Positions 1 through 6,807 of a stretch of 12,942 bases of DNA are shown here, one piece after another. The DNA comes from an uncultured Collinsella sp. (lineage in GTDB: Bacteria; Actinomycetota; Coriobacteriia; Coriobacteriales; Coriobacteriaceae). The notes beneath the pieces were generated by a model. It did not search any database. It was not told the origin of the DNA and saw only the letters and a program-made list of their open reading frames with translations. Made by a program: the position numbers and the translations under genes. Each line of letters begins with the position of its first letter. Within the stretch, counting starts at the first letter, position 1. The stretch lies in the NCBI GenBank assembly GCA_902470925.1, contig CABRIF010000071.1:1-12942 (forward strand), given 5' to 3'.

Positions 1-54
1 ACCGAGATCTACACAAGGAGTATCGTCGGCACGTCAGATGTGTATAAGAGACAG
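1..54 (+). other. Nextera i5 sequencing adapter (artefact)
   Basis: Reads as the tail of the P5 sequence, then the 8-base index AAGGAGTA, then the Nextera read-1 adapter ending in the Tn5 mosaic end AGATGTGTATAAGAGACAG. One G is missing from the adapter (TCGTCGGCACGTC instead of TCGTCGGCAGCGTC), as in an error-containing read. This is not genomic. Biological sequence begins at 55. Confidence 0.98.
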
Positions 55-83
55 CATATAAACCTTAGGGGTTTGGAGAAAAT

Positions 84-1244
84 GTGGGTAAGATTCGCAT
101 CCGTTTGGTCTATTTAGTATCCTTGGTCATTTTCTTGTTGACTCCCGTCTTGGTCCGTGCTGCCGAAATGGGCGACGTGTCTCGAGATGCAAGTGCTGTT
201 GAGGTTACTGAGGAACGTGCTCTTGAAATGGCCCAGTGCTTTTTCGATGAGACCTGGCCGGTGAAAGTTGAGTCTGCAAACCCAGTTAAACTATATAAAA
301 GTGACGGACGTGCTATTGGTTATATTGTTGAGGCTTTATGTGACGGTCGGCCCCATGGTTATATAGTTTACGATTTCGGTCGCAGCTGGAATATTGCTGA
401 GTTTTCACAAGAAAAAGGTGCTCGCTTCTTGATCGGCTCGTTGGATGCTGTCAGGATGGCGGATGAGTCTTCTTCTAGCGGAAGTCGAATAATCGCACTT
501 GACGGTTTTACCTATGGGCTAGTTGATGCGGAAACGGGATTGGGGGTAGGAAGTGATGGTACGGCCGTGTCTGTACCAGAGGCGGTAGACTCCTGGAGTT
601 CTGAGGCTAAATCTCGGAATAATTCTGTTGACGCAAATCCATTTGAAAAGGTGCTAACCGACCAAAGCGCACTATACAAACAGGGGTATAAGGTCGACAG
701 CGCGAATGCTCTATCCGGCTATACGCCTTTAATGGAAATGGCTGTAATTAACTATACGAATCATTATGCATGTGAAGTATCTGCACTATATACGCTTTGC
801 AGCCATTACGTTGATTTGGGCGGAATGCTCGATTTGAAGTCGCATTATATGAATTTATGGGACCTTTCAAACACTTCGGTGCATTCAGTAGATAAGAATG
901 GCGTTGTATTTGGTAGCACTGCATCAAGTTCAGCCGTGAAAGCAATAGGACCTTTTTGCTCAAAACTTGGAAAAACTGTAAATGCTCGATTTGCCATGTC
1001 GCCAACATGGGACGAATTCAAACAAACGGTGGACAAAAAGAACATGTCCATTTTCTCCGGCCGTCTCCGATCAAATGGCCTAGGCCACTCTATGGCGGTT
1101 GTTGGATACATGACCTTAACCAACTCTTATAGTGGATCTAAGATGAGTGCATTGATGGTATGTGATGGATGGGGTTACAGAACCAGAGTCCTCCCGTATG
1201 ATACATCAGTATATATAAACTATGACGGTATTTTTTGTTCGTAA
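84..1244 (+). CDS. Putative secreted papain/C39-like cysteine protease
   Basis: This 386-residue protein starts at GTG with GGAG 5 nt upstream. Residues 1-27 look like a signal peptide: basic start, hydrophobic core, then VRAAEM. Residues about 45-120 (ALEMAQCFF ... GYIVYDFGR) resemble an N-terminal propeptide or inhibitor-type domain such as that of C10 peptidases. The C-terminal half has residues in papain order: Cys230 in NHYACEVSALY, His335 in GLGHSMAVVGY, and Asp361 in VCDGWG where papains have Asn-Ser-Trp-Gly. From this I infer a papain-fold (C39-like or C10-like) secreted protease. The usual Gln before the catalytic Cys is not obvious, so an inactive homologue is possible. The gene is clearly more AT-rich than the rest of the contig. 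The next gene follows after 26 nt and is probably cotranscribed. The promoter lies outside the contig. Confidence 0.6.
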   Translation: MGKIRIRLVYLVSLVIFLLTPVLVRAAEMGDVSRDASAVEVTEERALEMAQCFFDETWPVKVESANPVKLYKSDGRAIGYIVEALCDGRPHGYIVYDFGRSWNIAEFSQEKGARFLIGSLDAVRMADESSSSGSRIIALDGFTYGLVDAETGLGVGSDGTAVSVPEAVDSWSSEAKSRNNSVDANPFEKVLTDQSALYKQGYKVDSANALSGYTPLMEMAVINYTNHYACEVSALYTLCSHYVDLGGMLDLKSHYMNLWDLSNTSVHSVDKNGVVFGSTASSSAVKAIGPFCSKLGKTVNARFAMSPTWDEFKQTVDKKNMSIFSGRLRSNGLGHSMAVVGYMTLTNSYSGSKMSALMVCDGWGYRTRVLPYDTSVYINYDGIFCS

Positions 1245-1270
1245 TATAAATTGAGTATGAAGGTGAAAAG

Positions 1271-2002
1271 ATGATTCAGACTTTGTTTTCCAGAAAAGCA
1301 GTGCTTGAGGCATCTGCGCTTGGAGTGCTGACGTTGCTCGCGCCTACGGCAAGTGTGTACTCCGACAATTACAAGAACGAGGCGAAATCTGGAGGTTATT
1401 CCGAAACTGCGTTGGGTTCTTCGCCAACTTGTGTAGCAAGGGCCTCGTTTTGGCGTTCGTGCTTTGAAGAAAAAACAATGATTCAGACTAAGACATTTAT
1501 AGTTCCAGAAGCAAGATGGAGCGACAAAAGCCTGAATGATGCGGTTTTACTGAAAGAAGAACAGGAAAATGATTCAAAGAAAGCCAGTTTTCAGACCGAG
1601 GTTGCCTTTTCCGTGCCGTCAAATCTAAACGTAAAGATAGAAAAGGGTGACTATATTGAATATGAAAAGACCGATGATGAAGTATCTGATTTCACAGCCC
1701 ACGTTAAAATTGGAGTCGTATGGGGAGTCGATCGAAAGATGATCTGTTTAACCAACGGGGAGTTTTCCCTAGAGCAAAAAAAGCCGTTAGTTACATTCAG
1801 CAACGCCTTTTTTGCTCTGTCACAAAGAGGTGCAACCATACAAGAGCTGTTTAACGGGCAGCAGAGAAGGGTTGAAACAAAATGGGATTCTGTCGAATAT
1901 GATCCAGAGCAATGGATTTATGGCGGCGCTGTAGGAGGGTTGGCTTCTAACATCTTAACTGGAGAGGACTATAACTACTTGGTTGAGTGTATTGTTAAAT
2001 AG
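1271..2002 (+). CDS. Secreted protein of unknown function
   Basis: This 243-residue protein starts at ATG with GAAGGTG about 5 nt upstream. Residues 1-30 form a signal-like segment: Arg-Lys at 8-9, a hydrophobic stretch VLEASALGVLTLLAP, then Thr-Ala-Ser. The mature part is polar and rich in Lys and Glu, with four cysteines (54, 64, 159, 240) that could form disulfides outside the cell. A beta-rich middle (about 105-165, with alternating FQTEVAFSVP / VKIGVVWGV strands) is plausible. I recognise no family. It lies 26 nt after the putative protease gene and shares its AT-rich composition, so it may be a partner, inhibitor or substrate, but nothing in the sequence proves this. A 12-base copy of the start region (ATGATTCAGACT) recurs in frame at 1478. 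That second ATG lacks a good ribosome site and would remove the signal peptide, so the first start is preferred. Confidence 0.65.
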   Translation: MIQTLFSRKAVLEASALGVLTLLAPTASVYSDNYKNEAKSGGYSETALGSSPTCVARASFWRSCFEEKTMIQTKTFIVPEARWSDKSLNDAVLLKEEQENDSKKASFQTEVAFSVPSNLNVKIEKGDYIEYEKTDDEVSDFTAHVKIGVVWGVDRKMICLTNGEFSLEQKKPLVTFSNAFFALSQRGATIQELFNGQQRRVETKWDSVEYDPEQWIYGGAVGGLASNILTGEDYNYLVECIVK

Positions 2003-2087
2003 GGATAAAGCTAGCTGAATCGTTTGACGAGCGGCCGTGTGTACTGACGGATGCGGAATCGCTGACGAGGGAAGAGGGTGACAAACT

Positions 2088-2537
2088 GTGAAAAAAGACA
2101 CCATCGCTCTTTTTCTGCTGGCAATTTGCGGTGTGGCGGCGCTCGTGTATGGCTGCCAGAGGGGGCCTGCTGAGCAAAACACGCAAAATGGCCCGGGAAA
2201 TCTGCCGAATAGCTTTACGGGCACCGTCGTGTCGACGAACGGCGAGCGTGGGTCGCAGTGCGAGTTCGTCGTGGAGCCGGACAGGTGGTTTGCTGAGTCA
2301 AAGAGGGCTGAGAGCCCGTGCACGGTGCACGCGAATGATAACACCGCTGAGCAATGCGCCGATGTGGCGGTCGGCGATGTCGTCTACGTGGGGTATTTCG
2401 ACGACCAGCTATCCGACGACGGCCATTCGGTTTGGCCTATGAGTGTGGGGAAATGGCAGGAGGACGTATTCGCCGAGGCGTCGTCGTCGGCCGAGCAGTC
2501 GCCGCAGGCCGGATCAGTCTCGGATGACGTTAGCTAG
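2088..2537 (+). CDS. Small putative lipoprotein, function unknown
   Basis: This 149-residue protein starts at GTG with GAAGAGGG about 9 nt upstream. Residues 4-22 are hydrophobic and end in LVYGC, giving Cys23 as a possible lipidated cysteine. The lipobox is imperfect because Tyr sits at position -2, so a simple membrane-anchored export signal is an alternative. Residues 42-125 (FTGTVVST ... VAVGDVVYVGYFDD) look like a small beta-barrel (OB-type) domain with Cys58, Cys78 and Cys90. The tail from 130 is a Ser/Ala/Glu-rich disordered end. A TTGACG at 2024-2029 could be a -35 element, but no convincing -10 follows. The gene converges on the acetyltransferase gene. The 9-base word AGCTAGCTG occurs both just upstream (2009-2017) and at its stop codon (2532-2540). 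Confidence 0.6.
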   Translation: MKKDTIALFLLAICGVAALVYGCQRGPAEQNTQNGPGNLPNSFTGTVVSTNGERGSQCEFVVEPDRWFAESKRAESPCTVHANDNTAEQCADVAVGDVVYVGYFDDQLSDDGHSVWPMSVGKWQEDVFAEASSSAEQSPQAGSVSDDVS

Positions 2538-2593
2538 CTGTTGTGTGCCAATAGGTTGTTTACGCCCGGGATGCGCGACATGGGCGGCAGGCC

Positions 2594-2612
2594 CCCGCAC
2601 GCGCTGTGCGGG
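2594..2612. terminator. Weak hairpin between convergent genes
   Basis: A perfect 7-bp stem CCCGCAC/GTGCGGG with loop GCGCT lies between the convergent lipoprotein-like and acetyltransferase genes. Neither strand has a T tract after it, so it may terminate poorly or not at all. Confidence 0.25.
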
Positions 2613-2676
2613 CAAGAGCCCCCGCCTCGCGCGACAACTCCGGGGCGCGTTCGGTCGCGCTGTGCGCGCAGTGGCC

Positions 2677-2985
2677 CTAGGACGCGTCCTGCTCGGAGTC
2701 GGGATCGGCGTCCGGTGCGAGCAGGTTGTGCCGCTCGGGATGCTTTTCGAACCAGTGGATGGCATACGTGCAGGTGGGACGTGCAAGACGTCCGTTGTGT
2801 TCGATGGCTGCCACCGCCTGCTCCAGCAGTTCGCCGGCTACGCCCTGCCCGCGCAGGCTCTCGTCGACAAAGGTGTGGTTGATCTCAACGATGCCGTCTG
2901 CGACCTCGGGAAACGTGACTTCAGCAAGCATGTGACCGTCGCCGTTGACAGCTTGGACGCTGTCGCTGTTAACGATATATTCCAT
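2677..2985 (-). CDS. Small GNAT-type N-acetyltransferase (NATD1/YjdJ-like)
   Basis: At 102 residues this has the length of the minimal Gcn5-related acetyltransferases (Pfam Acetyltransf_CG type). The sequence reads EINHTFVDESLRGQGVAGELLEQAV at about 34-58. RGQGVA (45-50) is the acetyl-CoA pyrophosphate-binding motif A. After it comes RPTCTYAIHWFEKHPE (69-84), the characteristic C-terminal signature of this subfamily with its conserved Cys (72) and the Tyr-Ala-x-x-Trp/Phe pattern. The substrate of the family is generally unknown. The start is an ATG preceded by GGGGG about 5 nt upstream. The tail PDADPDSEQDAS is acidic and disordered. The gene is monocistronic by spacing, convergent with the gene on its 3' side and 115 nt downstream of the DUF5131 gene. 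Confidence 0.85.
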   Translation of the reverse strand: MEYIVNSDSVQAVNGDGHMLAEVTFPEVADGIVEINHTFVDESLRGQGVAGELLEQAVAAIEHNGRLARPTCTYAIHWFEKHPERHNLLAPDADPDSEQDAS

Positions 2986-3023
2986 AACGACCCCCGTCTA
3001 CATAAAACGTGCGGATGTGTCAT

Positions 3024-3050
3024 GTTCTACCCAAAGCGCTGGTTTGTCAA
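3024..3050 (-). promoter_or_regulatory. Possible promoter of the acetyltransferase gene
   Basis: On the minus strand a perfect TTGACA (3045-3050) is followed, after a short 15-bp spacer, by TAGAAC (3024-3029). The gene starts at 2985. The -35 is good, but the spacer and -10 are not, so the call is weak. Confidence 0.25.
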
Positions 3051-3100
3051 AGCGACCCCACGGGTGTGTACCGTCCTGTACCACCACCTCCGTGCTTATC

Positions 3101-4024
3101 TCAGGCCGACGCCGTAGCCCCGGCGTTCCGCTCACCTCCCATCCAGCAGCGGGCGCAGCCGCCGCAGCCATTACAGATCAGTTGGCTCCCGCAGGTGCGA
3201 CAGTGCTCATGAAACAGCGGCCGGTGCAGCTCCTCGATGGGAATCTCGAGCCCGAGCGGGTCGTGCAGACGCCAGCGAATGGGTTCGCCGCGCACCTGCA
3301 GCCCCGATTTCCAGGCCTGTTGGCTTTGCAGCCGCTTGCTGCGCACATGATAGGTGCGTCCATCCTTGATGAACGTGTTGCCCAGCTCGATGAAGGCAAA
3401 GGTCACCTGCGCGCGTGCGCATTCCTCGTAGAGGCTGCGGACCCATTCGTAGCGGCAGGGGCGTGCCCCGTCGTAGTTCTCCCCGCCGCAGATGACCTGC
3501 TCGATGCCCCCGGTGTCCAGACAGCCGGCAACGGCTTGGTTGAGCGAAACCGCGCCGATCAGGGGCGCGCACATCACGCCGCGGTGCTTGGCGGGGATGG
3601 CGAGCAGCTTCGGCAGCCGCTCGTTCGCGCGGCGCTGGTTCTCGCAGGTGACGTTGAGCATGACGTTGTCCCATCCTCCTCCCCAATCCGGAGGCAGGCA
3701 ATGCACCAGGCGTTCAGCGCGTTTGGTGAGGATAAAGAACCGCACATCGGGCCGGGCCCTGATGGCGTCCCATACGGCGGGGCGCCATCGGTCGGCCTCG
3801 GGCAGGCAGAAGTCGGAGGTCATGCATACGCGTATGAGCTCGCCGGGCCGTACGCGGAACGAACCGTCGCGCGTGCGCTGCAGCGGGTAGTCGAATCCCG
3901 TGTGCGATCGGGCGATGCGCGTCGGGTCGAGATGGCGCCTCCGGTCGTTGTAATACATATAACAGTGGTCGCATCCCTCGCTCACCGGCGTGCAGCCGTG
4001 CCACGGGTTCCAGATGTCACGCAT
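3101..4024 (-). CDS. DUF5131 family (phage Gp37/Gp68-like, three-Cys) protein
   Basis: This 307-residue protein begins WNPWHGCTPVSEGCDHCYMY, the hallmark of DUF5131/Gp37-Gp68 proteins, with Cys11, Cys18 and Cys21 (a C-x6-C-x2-C pattern reminiscent of radical-SAM cysteines but with different spacing). Further family-type blocks are MTSDFC (68-73), ILTKRAERL (98-106), TCENQRRANERLP (126-138) and CGGEN (179-183), consistent with a TIM-barrel-like radical-SAM-related fold. The C-terminus adds a cysteine cluster (275, 278, 284, 287, 290, 293) that probably binds zinc or an iron-sulfur cluster. The biochemical role of the family is not established. It occurs in phages and mobile regions, often beside TcmP. 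The start is ATG with GAGGAG 8 nt upstream. The upstream region holds three LexA-like boxes, pointing to DNA-damage induction. No TcmP gene is present here. Confidence 0.85.
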   Translation of the reverse strand: MRDIWNPWHGCTPVSEGCDHCYMYYNDRRRHLDPTRIARSHTGFDYPLQRTRDGSFRVRPGELIRVCMTSDFCLPEADRWRPAVWDAIRARPDVRFFILTKRAERLVHCLPPDWGGGWDNVMLNVTCENQRRANERLPKLLAIPAKHRGVMCAPLIGAVSLNQAVAGCLDTGGIEQVICGGENYDGARPCRYEWVRSLYEECARAQVTFAFIELGNTFIKDGRTYHVRSKRLQSQQAWKSGLQVRGEPIRWRLHDPLGLEIPIEELHRPLFHEHCRTCGSQLICNGCGGCARCWMGGERNAGATASA

Positions 4025-4053
4025 GGGCCCTCCTCACCTGCTCTAGAAAAATA

Positions 4054-4067
4054 CGAACATATGCTCG
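4054..4067 (-). promoter_or_regulatory. LexA-like box A
   Basis: CGAACATATGCTCG matches the Gram-positive/actinobacterial SOS consensus CGAAC-N4-GTTCG at all but one position. It lies 30 nt upstream of the DUF5131 start, near or just downstream of the expected transcription start. Confidence 0.6.
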
Positions 4068-4088
4068 CTTTTTCGTACCAAGCAGTGT

Positions 4089-4094
4089 ATCATA
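4089..4094 (-). promoter_or_regulatory. Candidate -10 element for the DUF5131 gene
   Basis: The minus strand reads TATGAT, one mismatch from TATAAT, in an AT-rich stretch between LexA-like boxes A and B. No good -35 is visible 16-18 bp upstream. LexA at box B would sit in the spacer. Confidence 0.4.
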
Positions 4095-4099
4095 AAAGA

Positions 4100-4113
4100 C
4101 GAACAGAAGTTCT
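4100..4113 (-). promoter_or_regulatory. LexA-like box B
   Basis: CGAACAGAAGTTCT has one mismatch (last base) to CGAAC-N4-GTTCG. It would overlap the -35/spacer region if the TATGAT at 4089-4094 is the -10 element. Confidence 0.55.
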
Positions 4114-4130
4114 AGTTTTTGAAGAAAGGA

Positions 4131-4144
4131 GGAACATTCGTTCG
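4131..4144 (-). promoter_or_regulatory. LexA-like box C
   Basis: GGAACATTCGTTCG has one mismatch (first base) to CGAAC-N4-GTTCG. It lies 2 nt beyond the stop codon of the macrodomain gene, at the upstream edge of the DUF5131 regulatory region. Confidence 0.5.
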
Positions 4145-4146
4145 TC

Positions 4147-4980
4147 TTACCGGTGCATGGGTGCGCCATCGCTTGCAAGTTCGCGGTAGATGCGCTCGTC
4201 AGCTTCGGAAAACACGTCAAAGATTACATGGAGTGCGGAATCGGTGTCTGCAAGGTACTGGGTGACTTCTTCGAGGGCAATGCGCGCTGCCTCGTGCGGC
4301 GGGTAGCCGAATATTCCGGTCGACAGGCAGCAGACGGCGAGGGTCTCGCACCCGAGGTCGGTGGCGGCTTCGAGGCAGGAGCGGTAGCAGGAGCGGAGCT
4401 GGCTGGCGTGGCTCGGCAGCGGTGAGCGGTTGAACACGATGGGGCCCACGGTGTGGAGAACGTAGCGGCAGGGGAGGTTGAACCCCGGCGTTACCTTCAC
4501 GTGCCCCGTGGGCTCGTCGTGGCCTTGTTCGTCCATGAGCTCAGCGCAGGCGAGGCGCAGCTTCATGCCGGCATAGGTGTGGATGGCGTTGTCGATGCAG
4601 TGATGGCCCGGTACGAAGCAGCCGAGCATCTGGCTGTTGGCGGCGTTCATGATGGCGTCGGCGGCCAAACGCGTGATGTCCCCGCGCCAGAGGTGCATGC
4701 GCGCGCGGACCGGGTCGGAAGGTTCGAGTGAGGGGATGGATGCGGCATCGACGATGCCGCGGCGGTCGATCTCCGTTGTGAGGTAGGTGTCTTGCACGGA
4801 GAGGAGGTCTGCGTCGAGTGCGCGGGGAGGACGGATATTCATCAAGGCGCGTAGCAGGGCTCGCTGCTGTTTTGCGTCGGCAGGAATGTGCTGGGGTGGC
4901 TGCTCGTCGCGTTCGGAGAGCAGCGCCTCAATAAGGAAGCGACGGCGTTCGGCTTGGTTCGTTGGTTCGGTGTGATCCAT
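4147..4980 (-). CDS. Zinc-type macrodomain, protein-ADP-ribose hydrolase
   Basis: This 277-residue protein should remove ADP-ribose from proteins modified by the neighbouring SirTM. An N-terminal helical extension (1-90) is followed by the macrodomain. GDIT (100-103) and NAAN (112-115) bind ADP-ribose, and the glycine-rich loop STGIFGYP (220-227) holds the diphosphate. The stretch LGCFVPGHHCIDNAIH (119-134), with Cys121, His126/127 and Cys128, is the signature of SirTM-linked zinc macrodomains such as those of Staphylococcus aureus and Streptococcus pyogenes. The start chosen is the ATG at 4980, with AAAGGA 6 nt upstream. The open frame continues further 5', but that part is Pro/Arg-rich, matches nothing and has no ribosome site. 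The gene lies 224 nt downstream of SirTM in the same direction and is probably the last gene of the operon. Confidence 0.9.
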   Translation of the reverse strand: MDHTEPTNQAERRRFLIEALLSERDEQPPQHIPADAKQQRALLRALMNIRPPRALDADLLSVQDTYLTTEIDRRGIVDAASIPSLEPSDPVRARMHLWRGDITRLAADAIMNAANSQMLGCFVPGHHCIDNAIHTYAGMKLRLACAELMDEQGHDEPTGHVKVTPGFNLPCRYVLHTVGPIVFNRSPLPSHASQLRSCYRSCLEAATDLGCETLAVCCLSTGIFGYPPHEAARIALEEVTQYLADTDSALHVIFDVFSEADERIYRELASDGAPMHR

Positions 4981-5204
4981 GGCATGTCCTTTCGGCGTGG
5001 TGCGGAGCAACACGAGCATGGCGGCATGAGGGGAGGTGATCGTTGCGCAAGGCGAGCTGTCTGGCGAAATGCCTGCCGTGCGATGGGGACTCGGGTAAGG
5101 GGTTGCTGTCGGATACGGGGTGGATGCACGGGCGGAGCGCCCGCGTGATGGGGCGTGGAAACAGGGGGCGAGTCGTTCTGCCAGCGGCTGCAGGGGACGT
5201 TTCG

Positions 5205-6125
5205 TCAGGAGGCGCACGTGCGGGCAAGCGTGTCCACTGCAGGGGCGATGTCGCTGTCGATGAGGGTGGACTGCGCGGCGAGCTCGCACGGTGCGTAGGC
5301 CTCTCCCTTGTTGATGCAGGCATAGGTGGCATGAGGGTTGGCCGCCGTCATGTTCCAGAAGGGGAACTTGATGATGACGGGCGTGTTGCCGCCAACGCCC
5401 AGTTCGAGGAAGAGGACGCGCAGGTGCGCATGGCGCCTCAGGAACTCGCGGTAGCGCAGTTCGGCCCGATGCCAGCCGTCGTCTTCTACGAACGTGCCGT
5501 CGGAGCGCAGATTCATGGCCATGGGCGCGCCGCAGCGTGGACAGCGGGGAATGAGGTCCGAGGGGATCTGCAGGTCGTGCTGCGCGTCGAGCATGGCACG
5601 CACCGCGTGCTCGTTGTCGTAGGTGCGCTCATGGCACGGGGTGCTGCATTGGAACAGGCCATAGTCGCCCTGCGTGTAGAACAGGCGGTGCCGGTCGATG
5701 CCGGCGAGTTGGAACTGATGGTCCACGTTGGTGGTGAGCACGAAGTAGTCGCGGTGTGAAAGGAGGTTGACAAAGGTGCGATAGACGGGGTTTTCAGGCA
5801 GGTCGTACCGGTTGCAATAGATGTAGCGACTCCAGAACGCCCAGTAGCGCTCGGGGGTGGCGTACGGGTAGAATCCGCCGCTGTACATATCGGTGAAACC
5901 GTAGGCGCGGCGGAAGTCGGAAAACCAGCGATCGAAGCGCTCACCTGTGTAGGTGAAACCCGCAGCGGCGGAGAGGCCGGCACCCGCCCCTACGACCACG
6001 GCGTCCGCTTCGTCGAGCGCACGTGCAAGCTGCTCGATGCCGCGCGACGCATCTTCGGGACGTGCGACGTCGATGCCGATGTGGCTGTGCGGTCCTCGGT
6101 AGGGGCTGAATAACGACGTGCTCAT
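5205..6125 (-). CDS. Class M sirtuin (SirTM), protein ADP-ribosyltransferase
   Basis: This 306-residue protein is a Sir2-fold enzyme. GAGAGLS (46-52) opens the NAD-binding Rossmann fold, TTNVDHQF (131-138) is the nicotinamide-pocket Asn-x-Asp motif, and ELGVGGNTP (241-249) is a further NAD contact. A zinc site is formed by Cys160, Cys164, Cys195 and Cys198. Where deacetylase sirtuins have the catalytic His, this protein has Gln152 in TQGDYG, the mark of class M sirtuins. These act as NAD-dependent mono-ADP-ribosyltransferases, classically on the lipoyl carrier GcvH-L. The start ATG overlaps the stop of the flavin reductase-like gene by 4 nt (ATGA), and AAGGAG lies 10 nt upstream, so translation is probably coupled. 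No GcvH-L or LplA gene is seen, so the modified target is unknown. Confidence 0.92.
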   Translation of the reverse strand: MSTSLFSPYRGPHSHIGIDVARPEDASRGIEQLARALDEADAVVVGAGAGLSAAAGFTYTGERFDRWFSDFRRAYGFTDMYSGGFYPYATPERYWAFWSRYIYCNRYDLPENPVYRTFVNLLSHRDYFVLTTNVDHQFQLAGIDRHRLFYTQGDYGLFQCSTPCHERTYDNEHAVRAMLDAQHDLQIPSDLIPRCPRCGAPMAMNLRSDGTFVEDDGWHRAELRYREFLRRHAHLRVLFLELGVGGNTPVIIKFPFWNMTAANPHATYACINKGEAYAPCELAAQSTLIDSDIAPAVDTLARTCAS

Positions 6126-6697
6126 CGGGATGCATCTCCTTGGGAGTCGAAGCGGTCGGAGGCGTAGGCGGCGACGATCTCGCCGACGTATGCCTGGTGG
6201 AAGTCGAGCTTGGGATAGTTGGCGGCGATCAAGGAGGTGTCGATGAAGCCCTCTTGCTGCAGCGGTGCCGTATAGAGTTTGCGGCAGATGAAGACCAGGT
6301 CGGACTCGGCGATATAGACAGTGCCCTGCGGCGCGAAGGCGGGAGTGAGACCCGATGCGGCGAGCTTGTCCTCATCGCGGCCGGAGTGCGAGCCCAGATA
6401 GGCGAGAGCGCGGCGCTTGTCGGCGGGAAGGGAGCATACGCTGAAAAACTCCTCGCGATCGAGCAGGGTGCGGGTGTGGCGCTGCGGACGCACGAACACC
6501 GAGACGGTGGGAAGGCCTCGATGAGGCGTGCTGCCGGGGCCGCGTCGCTCCCAGAGCGCGCCGAGCTGACCCCAGGATGCGCACATGGCGTTGTAGCCGC
6601 GCTCCTCTGTGCCGATGCAGATGGCGAGCCACTGGAGGCCGACGAAAGTGAACGGGTTGATGCGGAGGGAGTCGATGTCGATGGGATGCAGTGTCAT
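6122..6697 (-). CDS. Flavin reductase-like FMN-binding split-barrel protein
   Basis: This 191-residue protein matches the flavin reductase-like family (FMN-binding split barrel). NPFTFVG at 14-20, NAMCASWGQLGALW (36-49, the family's Asn-x-Met-x-x-Ser-Trp-Gly pattern that contacts FMN), TVSVFVRPQRHTRTLLD (64-80), FFSVCSL (84-90), LGSHSGRDEDK (101-111) and FHQAYVGEIV (166-175) follow in the usual order. The likely activity is FMN/FAD or quinone reduction with NAD(P)H, or FMN-dependent redox chemistry on a small molecule. The start is ATG with AAAGGAA about 4 nt upstream. The gene is 110 nt downstream of the MFS gene (a weak TATAAC -10 lies at 6743-6748, minus strand) and overlaps SirTM by 4 nt. 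The overlap ties a redox enzyme directly to the ADP-ribosylation pair. Confidence 0.85.
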   Translation of the reverse strand: MTLHPIDIDSLRINPFTFVGLQWLAICIGTEERGYNAMCASWGQLGALWERRGPGSTPHRGLPTVSVFVRPQRHTRTLLDREEFFSVCSLPADKRRALAYLGSHSGRDEDKLAASGLTPAFAPQGTVYIAESDLVFICRKLYTAPLQQEGFIDTSLIAANYPKLDFHQAYVGEIVAAYASDRFDSQGDASR

Positions 6698-6807
6698 GGT
6701 ATTCCTTTCATATAGGGGCCGTCGTTGTAAGGGATGGCGCCGGTTATACGCGAATGCGGCGGCAGGTGCGCGGGGCACGCCGCAGCACAGCAGCGCAGCG
6801 GGCTGGG

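Noticed and set aside
1478..1489. Internal in-frame ATG of the second secreted gene as the true start
   Set aside because: It repeats the first 12 bases of the gene but has a poorer ribosome site and would remove the signal-like N-terminus.
2945..4189. Long plus-strand frame opposite DUF5131
   Set aside because: It is an antisense shadow. The minus-strand frame carries the DUF5131 signature and a good ribosome site.
4124..4425. Plus-strand gene behind the AAAGGAGG at 4125-4132
   Set aside because: The nearest usable start (GTG 4153) is about 20 nt away, and the frame is the antisense of the macrodomain gene. The purine run is probably chance.
4981..5289. N-terminal extension of the macrodomain protein by 103 residues
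   Set aside because: The extension is Pro/Arg-rich, overlaps the SirTM gene and lacks a ribosome site. The ATG at 4980 has AAAGGA at the right distance.
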